From Rhizoclosmatium globosum (taxonomy: Eukaryota > Chytridiomycota > Chytridiomycetes > Chytridiales > Chytriomycetaceae), in NCBI GenBank assembly GCA_002104985.1, contig MCGO01000040.1, positions 248,001-312,000 of the forward strand: 64,000 nt of DNA. The letters run 5' to 3'. This document shows, in pieces, positions 39,001-50,731 of this stretch. Every line of letters begins with the position of its first letter. The first letter of the stretch is position 1. Both the position numbers and the translations under genes were made by a program. Under the pieces are notes generated by a model, which ran no database searches, had not been told where the DNA came from, and worked only from the letters and a program-made list of their open reading frames with translations.

Positions 39001-42000
39001 GCATTTTGCGGGGGGAATTGGCGAACCAAAGTATGGTCAAATTCGAGATTGGGCAACAATCAAGCGACTGTTGGATGAGGCACAAATGCAATACGAAGAA
39101 ACGAATGCAGCCATGAACTTGGTTCTATTCGAAGATGCTATGAGTCATATTTGCCGTATCAATCGTATACTTGAAAGTCCTCGAGGAAACGCTCTCCTAG
39201 TTGGGTTGGAGGTAGTGGAAAACAATCATTGTCACGTCTGGCTGCGTTTATTTCGTCAATGGATGTCTTCCAAATCACAATCAGAAAAGGTACTCGATCA
39301 ATGATCTTAAGGTTGATCTATCCGGCTTTACACTAAAACCGGATTGAAGAAGCTTCAAATCATGTTTTTGCTAACTGACTCACAAGTTGCTGATGAAAAA
39401 TTCCTTGTCTTAATTAATGATATGTTAGCTTCAGGAAACATTCCTGGTCTCTTCCCTGATGAAGAGGTTGATAATATCATCAACGCCATGAGAAATGAGG
39501 TTAAAGCTCAAGGTCTTCAAGATACCAGAGAAATATGTTGGGATTGGTTTATTCGAACGGTTCGAAAGAATTTGAAGGTTGTGCTTTGCTTTTCGCCAGT
39601 TGGAAACACATTGAGATCTAGATGTCGAAAGTTTCCAGCAATTGTCAATTGCACCATCATTGATTGGTTCCATGAATGGCCAGAAGAGGCTTTAAACTCT
39701 GTGGCTACAAGATTTATTTCAACTTCCGAACTTGTTCCTGACTATTTAAAAGCTCCAGTCACGAAATTTATGGCTTTCTGCCACCAATCTGTAAATGCAG
39801 TCTCTCGAAGGTTCCTTGTCAACGAAAAACGACACAACTATACAACGCCAAAGTCTTTTTTGGCTTTGATTGCAATCTACAAGGACATGCTTGAAAAGAA
39901 ATCCACCGAACTTACTCGTGCGATGGACCGTTTAGAAAACGGATTAACAAAGCTTCAATCTACAGCGCACAAGTGGATGATTTGAAAGCAAAGCTAGCAT
40001 TCCAAGAAGTTGACTTAAAAGCCAAGAATGAAGATGCTCTCAGACTGATTGAGAGAGTCGGAATTGACACTGAAAAGGCGAACAAAGAAAAGCAATTGCT
40101 GCCGAAGAAGAAAAGAAGGTTGACGCATTCACGAAAGAAGTGACAGAAAAGGCTGCAGCCTGTGAGCACGATTTAAAAGCCGCCGAGCCTGCGCTAGCTG
40201 CAGCAGCAAATGCTTTGAATACTCTAAACAAAGCAAACTTGACAGAATTGAAATCTTTGGATCACCATCTCAAGAAGTTGTTAATACTGTGGCTGCGTTA
40301 TGGTTCTTCTTTCACCTCCAGGAAAAATTGCCAAAGATAGAAGCTGGAAAGCAGGAAAAAATATGATGGCTAAAGTTGACGCTTTCTTGGACTCTTTAAT
40401 AACCTTCAACAAAGAAGCAATTGACCAATCAAACCTGGACGCATTACAACCGTACTTGTCTGATCCAAATTTCAACGAAGAGTTCATGAAAAGCAAATCT
40501 CTTGCTGCTGCAGGTCTTTGCTCTTGGGTCGTGAATATTGTATGTATTACCATGTGTACTGTGATGTCGAGCCCAAACGAAAATCTCTGGAGGCGGCAAA
40601 TAATGAGTTGCAAGTTTCTCAAAATCGTTTAAGAGACATTCAAAATAAGATTGGGGAACTGGACAGGAATTTGGCGGACCTTCGAGCCAAATTTGAAAAG
40701 CAACAGCTGACAAGCTGAAGTGTGAAGAAGAGGCGAAATCAACACAGGACACTATCGTTCTTGCGAATCGTCTTGTCAATGGACTTGCATCTGAAAAGGT
40801 TCGTTGGAGCGAAGCCGTAGGTAGATTCAAGGAACAGGAAAAGACTTTGGCTGGAGATGTTTTATTATCAGCTGCCTTTGTATCATACGTTGGATGCTTC
40901 AGCAAGCGATACAGAGAAGATTTACTTCAAGATAATTGGCTGAAGTACTTAAAGGCAGAGGATAACAAAGACAGAGTTCCGTTATCGCCGGATGTTGACC
41001 CATTAGCTATTTTAACCAACAGCGCTGAGGTTGCAAAGTGGAATAACGAAGGTCTTCCCACGGATCGAGTGTCCCTGGAAAACGCCACCATGGTGACGTC
41101 ATGTAAGAGATGGCCTTTGATTATTGATCCTCAGTTACAAGGTGTGACGTGGATAAGAACCGAGAAGGAGCAAGTCTTAAAATAGTCCGATTGGGAGCAA
41201 GAGGCTATCTTGATCTTATTGAGAAAGCTGTGTCAAGTGGTGATCCCATTCTTATTGAAGACATTGCCGAAAGTATAGACCCTGTTTTGAATCCACTCTT
41301 GGGACGTGAAACCATCAAGAAAGGCAAGTATGTAAAAATGGGAGACAAAGAAGTAGAATATGATCCAAGGTTCAAAATGATCCTTCAAACCCGTTTGGCC
41401 AACCCGCACTATCCTCCTGAAATTCAAGCTCAAACTACGTTGATTAACTTTACAGTCACTCTAGCTGGTCTTGAAGACCAGTTATTGGCTGATGTCGTTA
41501 ACATTGAACGTGCTGATTTGGAACGAACGAAGGCTGATTTAACAAAACAACAAAACGAGTTCAAGATTAAACTTACTGAGCTTGAAGATGCGCTTTTGTC
41601 TCGTTTGTCAGCCGCCCAAGGGAATTTCTTGGGTGATACTGCCCTTGTTGAAAACTTGGAAACAACCAAACGAACAGCAACAGAAATTGAGCAGAAGGTT
41701 GAAGATGCGAAAAGGACTGAGAAAAAAATTAACGAAACTCGTGAATTGTACAGACCAGTTGCAGCTCGTTCATCTCTTTTGTACTTCTTGCTTAACGACT
41801 TGTGGCAAATCCACCCTGTAAGTAGATATGAGGCTAATTCAAAGTTCTAATATTCAATAGATGTATCAATACTCTCTCAATGCATATAAAGTTGTGTTCC
41901 AAAATGCCATAAATAGAGCGGATGCATCAGAAGACATCAAGGAGAGAGTCAACCTTCTCATTGATTCCATTACACATATGGTGTTTATCTATACTACACG

Positions 42001-44271
42001 AGGTCTATTTGAGCGGGATAAATTGATTTTCCTTGCTCAAATGACATTCCAAATTCTTGGAGCCCAGGATGATATGGATCCAGTAGAAAAAGACTTCCTT
42101 CTTAAAGGACCACGTGTTCCAAATATCAATAGTCCATTTGAATGGCTTGGAGCTCCAAATTGGCAAATGATAAAAGCCCTCTCAAACTTAGAGCAATTCA
42201 GAACACTGTCATCAGATATTGAAGGATCATCAAAACAATGGAAGAAGTATTGTGAAAATGAATGCCCTGAAAGCGAAAAACTTCCACAAGAATGGAAAAA
42301 TAAGTCAGCATTGCAAAATTGTGTATCCTAAGATGTTTGCGTCCAGATCGTATGAGTTATGCTGTTCGAAACTTTATTGGAATGAAAATGGGTGCAAAGT
42401 ATATGGACTCTTCGCGTATTCCGTTGGCAAAATCCTACGAAGAGATGAAACCTGCCACCCCCATATTCTTTATTTTGTCACCAGGAGTAGATCCGTGAAG
42501 GAAGTGGAGGCTCTGGGTCGAACAATGGGCATTTCTGAAGATAACAAAAACTTCCACAATGTTTCCCTGGGCCAAGGTCAAGAAGTTATTGCAGAGCAAA
42601 AACTTGATATTGCCTACAGAGATGGAGGCTGGGTCATGTTGGAAAACATTCACTTGGTTGCCAAATGGCTTCCCATTCTGGAGAAGAAGCTGGAAGCTCT
42701 ATCTATAGGGTCAAATCCAAACTTCAGAGTTTATCTTTCCGCTGAGCCTGCTGGAGACCCAGCTTATCATATATTCCTATCTCAATATTGCAAGCTTCAA
42801 TCAAAATTACAAATGAACCACCAACAGGAATGCAAGCAAACATTCACAGAGCTCTTGATAACTTTAATCAGGAGTCACTTGAAAGATGCTCAAAAGATGC
42901 CGAATTCAAAGCCATCTTATTTGCTCTTTGTTACTTCCATGCTGTTGTTTTAGAGAGGAGAAAGTTTGGAACACAAGGCTGGAATAAGGGTTACCCATTT
43001 AGCACTGGAGATTTGATGATTTGTACAGATGTGCTGTTTAATTACCTTGAAGTGAGTTGATTGTGCATCAAATATGTTGTCATACTGACTTTGTATTCAG
43101 CAATTCTCAAAAGTTCCCTGGACAGACCTGAAGTACATCTTTGGTGAAATTATGTATGGAGGCCATATTTCTGATGACTGGGACCGCCGCTTATGCTCCT
43201 CATATTTGGATGTCTATTTGAGAGAGGAAATGTTGGATGGAGGGTTTGAATTGGCTCCTGGCTTTGCTTCACCACCAACATCTGATTACAAGGAATACCA
43301 CCGTTACATTGAGGAAAATCTACCTCCAGAGTCTCCATATTTGTATGGATTACATCCTAATGCAGAGATTGGGTCTTGACAAAAATGGCTGACAAGTTGT
43401 TCCAAACAATTTTGGAAATGCAGCCACAAGATGCAGCTGGTGGTTCAGCTATGTCTAAAGATGAAAAAGTTCGATCATTTATAGAAGAAATTATCAGCAC
43501 TTTACCTGACAACTTCAATGTCCAGAATTAATTGCTCGTGTTGAAGAGCGAACCCCATACATTTCTGTAGCTATTCAAGAATGTGACCGAATGTCTATTT
43601 TGACATCAGAAATACGCAGGTCATTAAAAGAATTGGAGTTAGGTCTAAGAGGAGATTTGACCATCACAGAGAATATGGAGACACTTATGAATGCAATGTT
43701 TATGAACCAAATTCCAGCATCATGGGAAAAATTAGCCTTCCCATCACTCAGCGGGTTGGCATTGTGGTACGCTGATTTGCTACTACGAATCAAAGAGTTG
43801 GAGAACTGGGTGGCTGAATTCCAACTACCAGCTGTTGTCTGGATGTCTGGACTTTTCAATCCACAGTCTTTCTTAACAGCTATTATGCAGACAACTGCAA
43901 GGAAGAATGAATGGCCACTTGATAGAATGGTTCTTACTGTTGATGTCACAAAGAAGGCCAGGGAGGAGTTCTCAGGTGCACCTCGAGAAGGTGCATATGT
44001 GCATGGATTATTTATGGAAGGTGCTAGATGGGATACAGGAACTGGCCTTATTCAAGAATCTCACCTGAAAGACCTTACGCCAGCCATGCCTGTGATTTAT
44101 ATTAAGGCCATTCCTGTTGATAAGCGGGATATGAAGGGGGTTTATGAATGCCCTGTGTATAGAACACGACAGCGAGGACCAACATTTGTATGGACATTCA
44201 ACTTAAAAACAAAAGAACGGCCTCAAAAATGGGTTCTTGGTGGTGTTGCTCTTTTGGCTTCAATTGATTAA
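30057..44271 (+). CDS. DNAH: Axonemal outer-arm dynein heavy chain, beta type (DNAH9/11/17 class)
   Basis: This is the motor subunit that drives flagellar bending, about 4,400 residues. The start at 30057 gives [12 protein letters not shown]. The tail domain has [20 protein letters not shown], then [16 protein letters not shown], a beta-class signature. The linker carries [17 protein letters not shown] (about 35300). The AAA1 P-loop [10 protein letters not shown] is at 36144-36173, with CFDEFNRI following. AAA2 has GNGGTGK (about 37030), AAA3 GNAGCGKT split by an intron at about 38091-38133, and AAA4 GGSGKQ at about 39205. The stalk and microtubule-binding region spans about 39980-40990. The C-terminus ends with [20 protein letters not shown] and [14 protein letters not shown]. 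More than fifteen single-base frame breaks interrupt the reading; each is followed by intact conserved sequence in the next frame. Introns are few and short. Confidence 0.96.
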
Positions 44272-44285
44272 ACATTATTCATTTA

Positions 44286-44291
44286 AATAAA
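44286..44291 (+). terminator. AATAAA polyadenylation signal of the dynein gene
   Basis: The hexamer begins 15 bp after the dynein stop codon, a normal place for a short 3' UTR in this compact genome. Confidence 0.45.
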
Positions 44292-44352
44292 AATTGATCT
44301 GTAATATGTGTAATTGTTTTCTTGTGGAGAAAGTGTATTGGATACTCTGCAC

Positions 44353-44395
44353 GATTTGGAGTATTAAGAAGAAAATGGCCATTTGGTCTCTATTA
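44353..44395 (+). repeat. 43-bp direct repeat, left copy
   Basis: The 43 bases beginning GATTTGGAGTATTAAGAAGA recur at 47874-47916 with a single T/C difference. The two copies enclose about 3.48 kb. Being near-identical within otherwise diverged non-coding DNA, they point to a recent duplication or insertion event. Confidence 0.85.
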
Positions 44396-47300
44396 TGTGT
44401 CAAACTTAGATGAGAACTGTTCCACTAGGCTTTAAACTCAGCAAGTACCGGAATACATTGTTCCTCTGTCAAGAATCCAGTGTATAGGAATGGTATCTTT
44501 CTGCCGCTTTCTAGCATCAGGATCGTGGATTTGCAGATTTCTGAAGCTGATTGGCAAAACCAAAACATCAAGAACGCGCTGGCAGAAGCAGTGACAATAG
44601 GAATGAAGCTAGCCATCTTGTCTCAAATGCCACAAAGTTCATTTGGACGGATATAGGTTGCTAACACTTGCCTTGGAGAGCTTCAAGCGCATTTCATTCA
44701 CATCGACCAAGTTTATCCATCTGTAGCGGCCAACATTCATCCCATCCTCAAAACAATCAACGAATCATTAACCTCAATTTCAATAAATAATGACGTGCAA
44801 GCTGGACTGATAGCTTTAGTGGTGAGTGTTAATACAATCCTTGTGTCTCTCCTTGAAACCATCATACCACGCCTGAGCCGTCCATTCTGAGGGTGACTTT
44901 ATAAACGATTTTGGAAGAAAAAATATTCATGGATTTGTGGCCATATTCTTTTGTCCATTTTTGTTACTTTTGGTTTCTGCAAAAAGGCACAATTTGGCAG
45001 GATTGCAATTATAAATCATTTTGAGAACATCACTACTTTGGTGCAGATGAGTCTTTGGGTTGGGTGTCTCAGCCACAGAGAACACCAGAAGACATAGACA
45101 TTAATATATAACATCACCACCCACACATAGCTAACAAACTATTACAGGAAGGAGACTGTTTGGTGCTTGCAACTACGCAGCTAATCAAATAGAAAGCAAG
45201 CCATAACACTTTCTTTATTGGGAAATGTAGAAATCAATTCGTTTATCCTGATATAATATCAACGTCAGTGGCTGCCTGCCTGCCTGAAATCTGTTTCCCA
45301 ACTTCAACCCCTTACCAACCCATCAAGGTGCAAGTAGCCTTTGTCTTTCAGCGCAAACAATTCAGAAGGGAGCACACACTTGACCTGAGGTTTTGCAGAA
45401 TTTAGAAAAGAAGAAAGATTCGTTTTCCCTGTATTATACATTGGTTTGAACGTCCCTCTTGACTGAAAAGACAACAAAAATATAACTGGAGCTTTGCGAT
45501 CGAGCTCATGCGGCAGTAATCCTCGTGTCTCTCCTTTTGTCTTAATTGCTCTACCTTTACCCTTTCTCCATTTCCGCAAATAAAACCAAAACACAAAATC
45601 ATACTTTCTTTCCTTCGTTTATCGTTTTTTTAATTTCAGACATGAAAAAGAGGGATAATCGAAGCGACTAAGCCCATGCAGGAGTAGTCCTCGTGTCTCT
45701 CTCTCTCTCTCTCTCTCTGGTTTGATTATGCTCTATATTTCGTTTTATCCATTTCTGTAATTAAACCGCCCCCTTCAATAACCCTCACGTATTCCTCTCT
45801 TTTTTTTTGGTTTATTGTAAAGTGTAAAGAGTGGGAGGAATATAACGGAAGCGAAATTCAAAAGAAAACTCACACTGCTGCCGCCGCTACGATTCTCGCA
45901 CAAAATCCGCCAGTACATGTCACTGTTCCAACCATTTCCACCAAAGACTTCAGCGACTGCAAGCCTCAGAATCCTGATAACCATCATCAAAGAAACAACA
46001 TCAGCCAATGTTCCCGTTAATTCAGCGCCGCCTGCTACGCCCCTTTCAACAGCAAGCCATGTTGTATCAAGATCAAAATCTCATACTCTGCAACACCAAG
46101 ATCCGGAATCGATTTCCATAACTGGTAGCCTCGAATGTTACCGCCACTGCCAATTACGGCTTCAGACACAACGACAAGCCACGTATTGGACTCAGGTACG
46201 ACAACAATAAAATCAAGTTAATCCATTATAAGTATCAGCTGATGTCCGCATTAACGCATTGCTCCATTCTACAACAAATGCAACACTGTCACCACTCAAT
46301 ATCAAGAATCCTATCCATTTCCAGCCACAACAACAAATCATATTTGAATCTCCACAGACAATAGGAAAACTAAAGCAACGACAGCAAATAGATTAATCTC
46401 CAACCACAAGATTCATGGCTCGAAGTTCTCCCTCATCCAGAGTCACCACATTTTGGGGTACCAATGACATGAAACTGGTGGAAGTCAACGGATATTATGG
46501 TGTGGTAACCCAACGCGTTGAAACAACGGTGTAGAAATCACATGCCCAGTCACGCTCCTGAAATGCGTGGAACAACTTTGTGTAATACTGCGTGTGCAAC
46601 AACTCTTTGAACAACAAACAAAGTGAAAACTGAAACACTTTGAATTCCAAAAATTTAAAGCGCAACAATTTAATTCCCAAAATCAAATCCAAATGAGAGA
46701 CAGTAAGTAGCGCATTTATGACTGTTCAGAAACAGATCTGTGTAACTTTTGCATAATGGAAAGAGAAAAACCTTCAAAATAATGAGTGAATGTTCTTTGC
46801 GATGCACGGACTCACTGTTGAATCATGAATTGTTTGTGTTGATTGAGTGTGTGGATGAAGATTGCAGCATTTTCCTGGTTCAACCCAAACTCCAAGTATG
46901 GGTTTATAAAGGTCTTGTGACTACTTCACCTTCTGTCTTGGGAACCAGGGTTTCAACAGAATCATACTAACCAAAGTGTCCAAGTTTCCCTGAAAAACCG
47001 TTCAGCCTAATCCAATCTAGACACTTCCTTACTTGGTCCATAAAAATTGCTATTGCTGTCTCTGGATATCAATCGAAGCCATGGAGTTCAGCTGCTGTTG
47101 TCAAAGTGACTCTATGAAGAATACTTGTAGCGGTTACAGCTTCCAACTCAGCCTGTTAGAGTGCTTCTACATCTTGCTGTACTATACGGCGAGCATTATG
47201 TGATTGGTCTGACACAGCGCGCAAGGTAGGAGTTCAACGACTGTTTGTGGAGGAACTTGAACGTGAAATTTGGACTCATGTTCGAATAGGATTGTGTTGA

Positions 47301-47873
47301 TTATTGCGACAATCAGTTGTTGTTCTCTGCCAAATCACTGGAGCATATTGCTCAGGCTGGTCGTGCTGGTGTTGTTGGAATGACATCATGGCTGACATAA
47401 TGTCAGGGGGATGGTGATTCCAACCCTGACGGGGGTCAGACACTGAGAGCAATTACAAATGAATTACAAATAGTATTTTTCTCCTCTTCATTATTCATTA
47501 CGATTCAAAATAACATATTATCTATGAGGCTCATCACATTTCCTGGGACTTACGATCCCTTCGTCTTTATTATCGTCAGGGAAGATTCCATTCACTCTAA
47601 CATCAATGCTTTAAGCATAATCGTGAGGTCAGGAAAATTCTTGGAGGAAGCTTCTGGAGCGTGTGGGTACTGTGCGGCATTTTGAGGCGATTGTCAGGTC
47701 TTCAACCAGGTCTTCAACAACGTAAATCCAAGCAAATCTGCCTCTTTTAACTCCTTCAACAGTTGTTTTCTCATTTTCTTTTCATAGCTTGGTTAGCTGG
47801 CTGACTTCTCTTTGTGATTTGGGCGCTGGTAAGGGGATTTGTTGTTTTTTGGGTGTTGGCATCACTGTGTCCG
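44396..47873. other. Gene-poor segment between the 43-bp repeats
   Basis: No recognisable gene was found. At 44432-44654 the plus strand is open without an ATG and reads protein-like sequence (LPLSSIRIVDLQISEADWQN, then IKNALAEAVTIGMKLAILSQ). A following open frame to about 44892 has LQAHFIHIDQVYPSVAANIH. A (TC)n microsatellite lies at about 45698-45719. A diverged short duplication around the phrase CCTCGTGTCTCTC occurs at about 45500-45600 and 45660-45780. At 45900-46400 the sequence is CA-rich with scattered CAACAACAA runs. Around 47150-47220 a plus-strand stretch reads LLHLAVLYGEHYVIGLTQ before breaking up. These may be decayed gene or transposon remnants. Confidence 0.4.
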
Positions 47874-47916
47874 GATTTGGAGTATTAAGAAGAAAATGGC
47901 CATTTGGCCTCTATTA
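47874..47916 (+). repeat. 43-bp direct repeat, right copy
   Basis: This is the partner of 44353-44395, with 42 of 43 bases identical and in the same orientation. Confidence 0.85.
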
Positions 47917-48647
47917 AGTTGAAATTATATGAATTATGAATTAATGTATGATCCAAATCCTGAATAGAGCTGTAGTGTGAATATTGGATGAGCCTATCGC
48001 CTTTGAAGTTTCAAGGCAACTCTCTATCCCAATCGAAAATGAAAAAAGTCTCTCTATTAGTTTAAAGAACACACTTTTTAGATTGATTTGGTATATTCCT
48101 TATTCTTCCCCCTTCACTGTAGGTCGAGATGATGGCGATTGAAGTTTTGGTGGTGGTGCCATTTTCTGGCACCCTCCCTGAAAAAGTTGGTCAATCACCA
48201 ACCCCCTGACATAATGTTACTAATTGTTGGACGAGACACGACAACAATCCCAAAGGCACGGCAAGCACTAATCAGAACTACTTTGTGGAAACTGCGATCC
48301 ATGTTTCGATTTCCTGGCACACTGTTACGTTCATCAAGCTGACCGAACTGATTTAACATTTGTCAGCTCTTTTTCAGTCACTTCACAAATGTACATCCAT
48401 TATGCCAAAACTTATATTCATCATGTGCGCCTGGACGCGTAACTTAAGAAGTCTTTATTTCTCATCGCTCATAACGAAAATGATTTGAGCACAAAAACAA
48501 AGGCAAATGAACACTGAAACCCTTGACAGCACTTTCTGTCACAAAAGAGAAAGAACTGCCGCTGCATGGGAGTCTGTTACCTTATTCTCTCCACCTTGTT
48601 TTTGCTGTTGAGCGTGAGGCGATGCAACATGTGTCAGCTTTTTTCAG
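47917..48647. other. Non-coding stretch before inverted-repeat arm A
   Basis: Only short open frames are present, none with recognisable motifs. The base composition resembles the rest of the gene-poor block. Confidence 0.4.
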
Positions 48648-49786
48648 TTGCAGGTTGCTTGCCAACCTGTTTCTGAAAGGGGGGAGTTTGAGGGGGTTGG
48701 GCCCACTTTCCTTACAGTTCTATTAATAGATTTCCTGCAGAATTGTGGGTGGGTGACTGGAGTCTAGCCCATCATTTTCAATAGTTATCAGATGGGGATT
48801 ATAATTATGAGAATGTCCAGTTACTGTTGTTGTTGATGAGGTGGTGACTTTTTATTCAGAGCATTCTACCAAATAAACGTATAATGGTAAAGTGGTAAAG
48901 GCACAGCAAAAGGCAGGTGGAATCATTATGCTTTGTGTGCCACTCAGTTGGTTGGGGTGATGTTGTGTTTGTGGGAATCAATCAGTAGGGGGCTTCCAAA
49001 AGTGAGAAAAGACAAATGAAATGTCCAAAATCTGCTTTTTGAATCCAAAAGCAAACCTCTACCTCACTTTTCAATTCCGCTTTTGAGAATTGTGATTTGA
49101 TTCGCTTTTCACCACCAAAACTACTATGAAGAAACACCACAATAGGCTGTGGTTCAAAACCACAACTCTGACCCTCCCTATCCACAGGTTTTGAACCACC
49201 GCTTTTCAAAATGATGAAACCTCGATTTTCAAACACCCAAATCTTCGCTTTTCATTTGTCAAATTTCTCAACTTTGACCACCCCTAGTGTTAGTGAAATC
49301 TGCTCACCTGTGGCGCTCCAGATGGCATGCCTGTACACGTGCTTTAACAGGACCAGGTTGCGATGCTGCGCTGGATGTCTGAGGGTCCAACATGGACCTT
49401 CCAACTTCTTGTGGAATTTTTCCAGCTCATGATTGGAGCCTTGAGGCATACTTGTCGGCAGGTATAGTGTTTCTTTTTGATTTGTGGAGTGTTTCCATCT
49501 CTTGGATAGATTGCAGTACACATTGACCTTAATCAACAAATATGTGATTGAACAAGTTGATGAAAAGAAGGAACTCAGCAGTCATGAAGCTTAAATACAG
49601 CATTTTGATTACCTCTGTTAGTAGTTTGAAACAGCAGTCAGAAAGAATCACTGTAAATTCTTTTATTGAAACCCAAGACAGAAAACCATAAAAGGAATAA
49701 AAGGAAGAAGCCTCTGTTGACTTCTTAAGGAATCAAGAGAGGTTTCACCCCTTAGGGCAAAAGCACAGCTGGGAGACTGGTTATGG
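48648..49786 (+). repeat. Inverted-repeat arm A (about 1.14 kb)
   Basis: The arm begins TTGCAGGTTGCTTGCC and ends GAGACTGGTTATGG. Its reverse complement recurs at 54072-55176 with high identity over the whole length. Arm A carries about 33 extra bases near 48990-49022 that arm B lacks. Both arms translate to the same short peptide (MLIKVNVYCNLSKRWKHSTN) on opposite strands, but the frame is not clearly a gene. Homology stops sharply at both ends. It could be one family of dispersed repeat inserted twice, or the long terminal inverted repeats of a foldback-type element. Confidence 0.88.
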
Positions 49787-49788
49787 AC

Positions 49789-50160
49789 CAATTCAAGAGG
49801 CTTTAAACTGCCTTAATGTAAGTGATGGAGAGGGCATGCAACAGTTGCACTCTGTGATGGCTTTCCAACACTCAAACACTCCCACTGACTCTAACTCCAC
49901 CAATACTGCTCCAATTCAGACTATTCCAGATTCATTGGAAAGCTCTAAATACGTTCTACGCAGTCGCAGTATTTTCACGCTGTGATCGGGCATATCTCAG
50001 GATCCGAATATTCCCCAGCTTTGGATTCAACAGAGTTCTACTCTCTCTATCTGTTTTATTAAGCTGAAGTAATTCAGGAGGCTCTAAAGAGCTTCTAGGT
50101 AAGTGATGGAGATGGCATGCAGAAGGTGCATGCTTTCTTGGCTCTCCAGCCACCCGATTT
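49789..50160 (+). repeat. Diverged direct repeats with GTAAGTGATGGAGA core
   Basis: A segment of about 80 bp at 49789-49868 recurs at about 50070-50150, offset about 281 bp. The shared words are AATTCA(A/G)GAGGCT, GTAAGTGATGGAGA and GGCATGCA. A third word related to TCATT.GAAAGCTCTAAA appears near 49930, 50205 and 50350. The unit looks like an old, degenerate tandem array beside arm A. Confidence 0.5.
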
Positions 50161-50625
50161 TTTAGTGTCACCCACTTTAAAAGTACAATATCTATGCCGA
50201 ATCTCATTAAAGCATCTTCCTTTCGAAAGCTCTAAACGAGCTCTTTTCGTTGATACCCAATATTATAGGTCAATTATTGTGTTTGTCACCTTTAAACAAA
50301 GTCATTACTGTAACTCCAGCTAGAAGTATCAGATTTGGATGATTTTTAATTCATTAGAAAGCCACAAATTAGCTCTTCATAAATCCTTTACCATGCGTTG
50401 TAAATTGTGCGTATTCAGAGTTTCCACTGCTGTCCAACACTAAACCCATTCCACAACTGTTACTCGTTCAAGAAGCTGATAAATTTAAATGTCTGCAATG
50501 AAACTCCACAATTAGCAACCTGCTATGTGAGAAGAACGAAGTGGCTTGAACGTATGACTCTAGTCACATGACAATGTGCATTCATTCCGCCAAACAACTC
50601 CTCGGTGCACGCGAAGCTTGCCAGG

Positions 50626-50633
50626 TATAAATA
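50626..50633 (+). promoter_or_regulatory. TATA box upstream of a hairpin-rich stretch
   Basis: A perfect TATAAATA lies about 36 bp before the start of the paired element at 50669. This spacing would put a transcription start just before it. Confidence 0.35.
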
Positions 50634-50668
50634 AGATTGGATTGTTCCGGATTTTTGTTGCTAAATGA

Positions 50669-50731
50669 GATCGAGACGGGCAAGGCGGCACACCACGGGT
50701 GCCCAAAGCGCAGCATTTCCGTTTCTCGATC
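50669..50731 (+). ncRNA. Candidate structured RNA
   Basis: The ends are perfectly complementary 8-mers (GATCGAGA at 50669-50676 and TCTCGATC at 50724-50731). Inside them a second helix pairs GGGCA (50678-50682) with TGCCC (50700-50704). GC content is higher than in the flanks. It matches no RNA family that I can recognise, including tRNA, 5S rRNA or U1-U6. It may be chance or part of a mobile element. Confidence 0.25.

Noticed and set aside
30057..44271. Dynein heavy chain as a pseudogene, or use of a recoded stop codon
   Set aside because: Breaks are one-base shifts with intact conserved protein on both sides. Stops are of all three kinds and appear only out of frame, and the Walker motifs I could read are intact once single lost bases are allowed for.
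45690..45720. (TC)n run as a functional element
   Set aside because: It is an ordinary microsatellite; nothing around it suggests a specific role.
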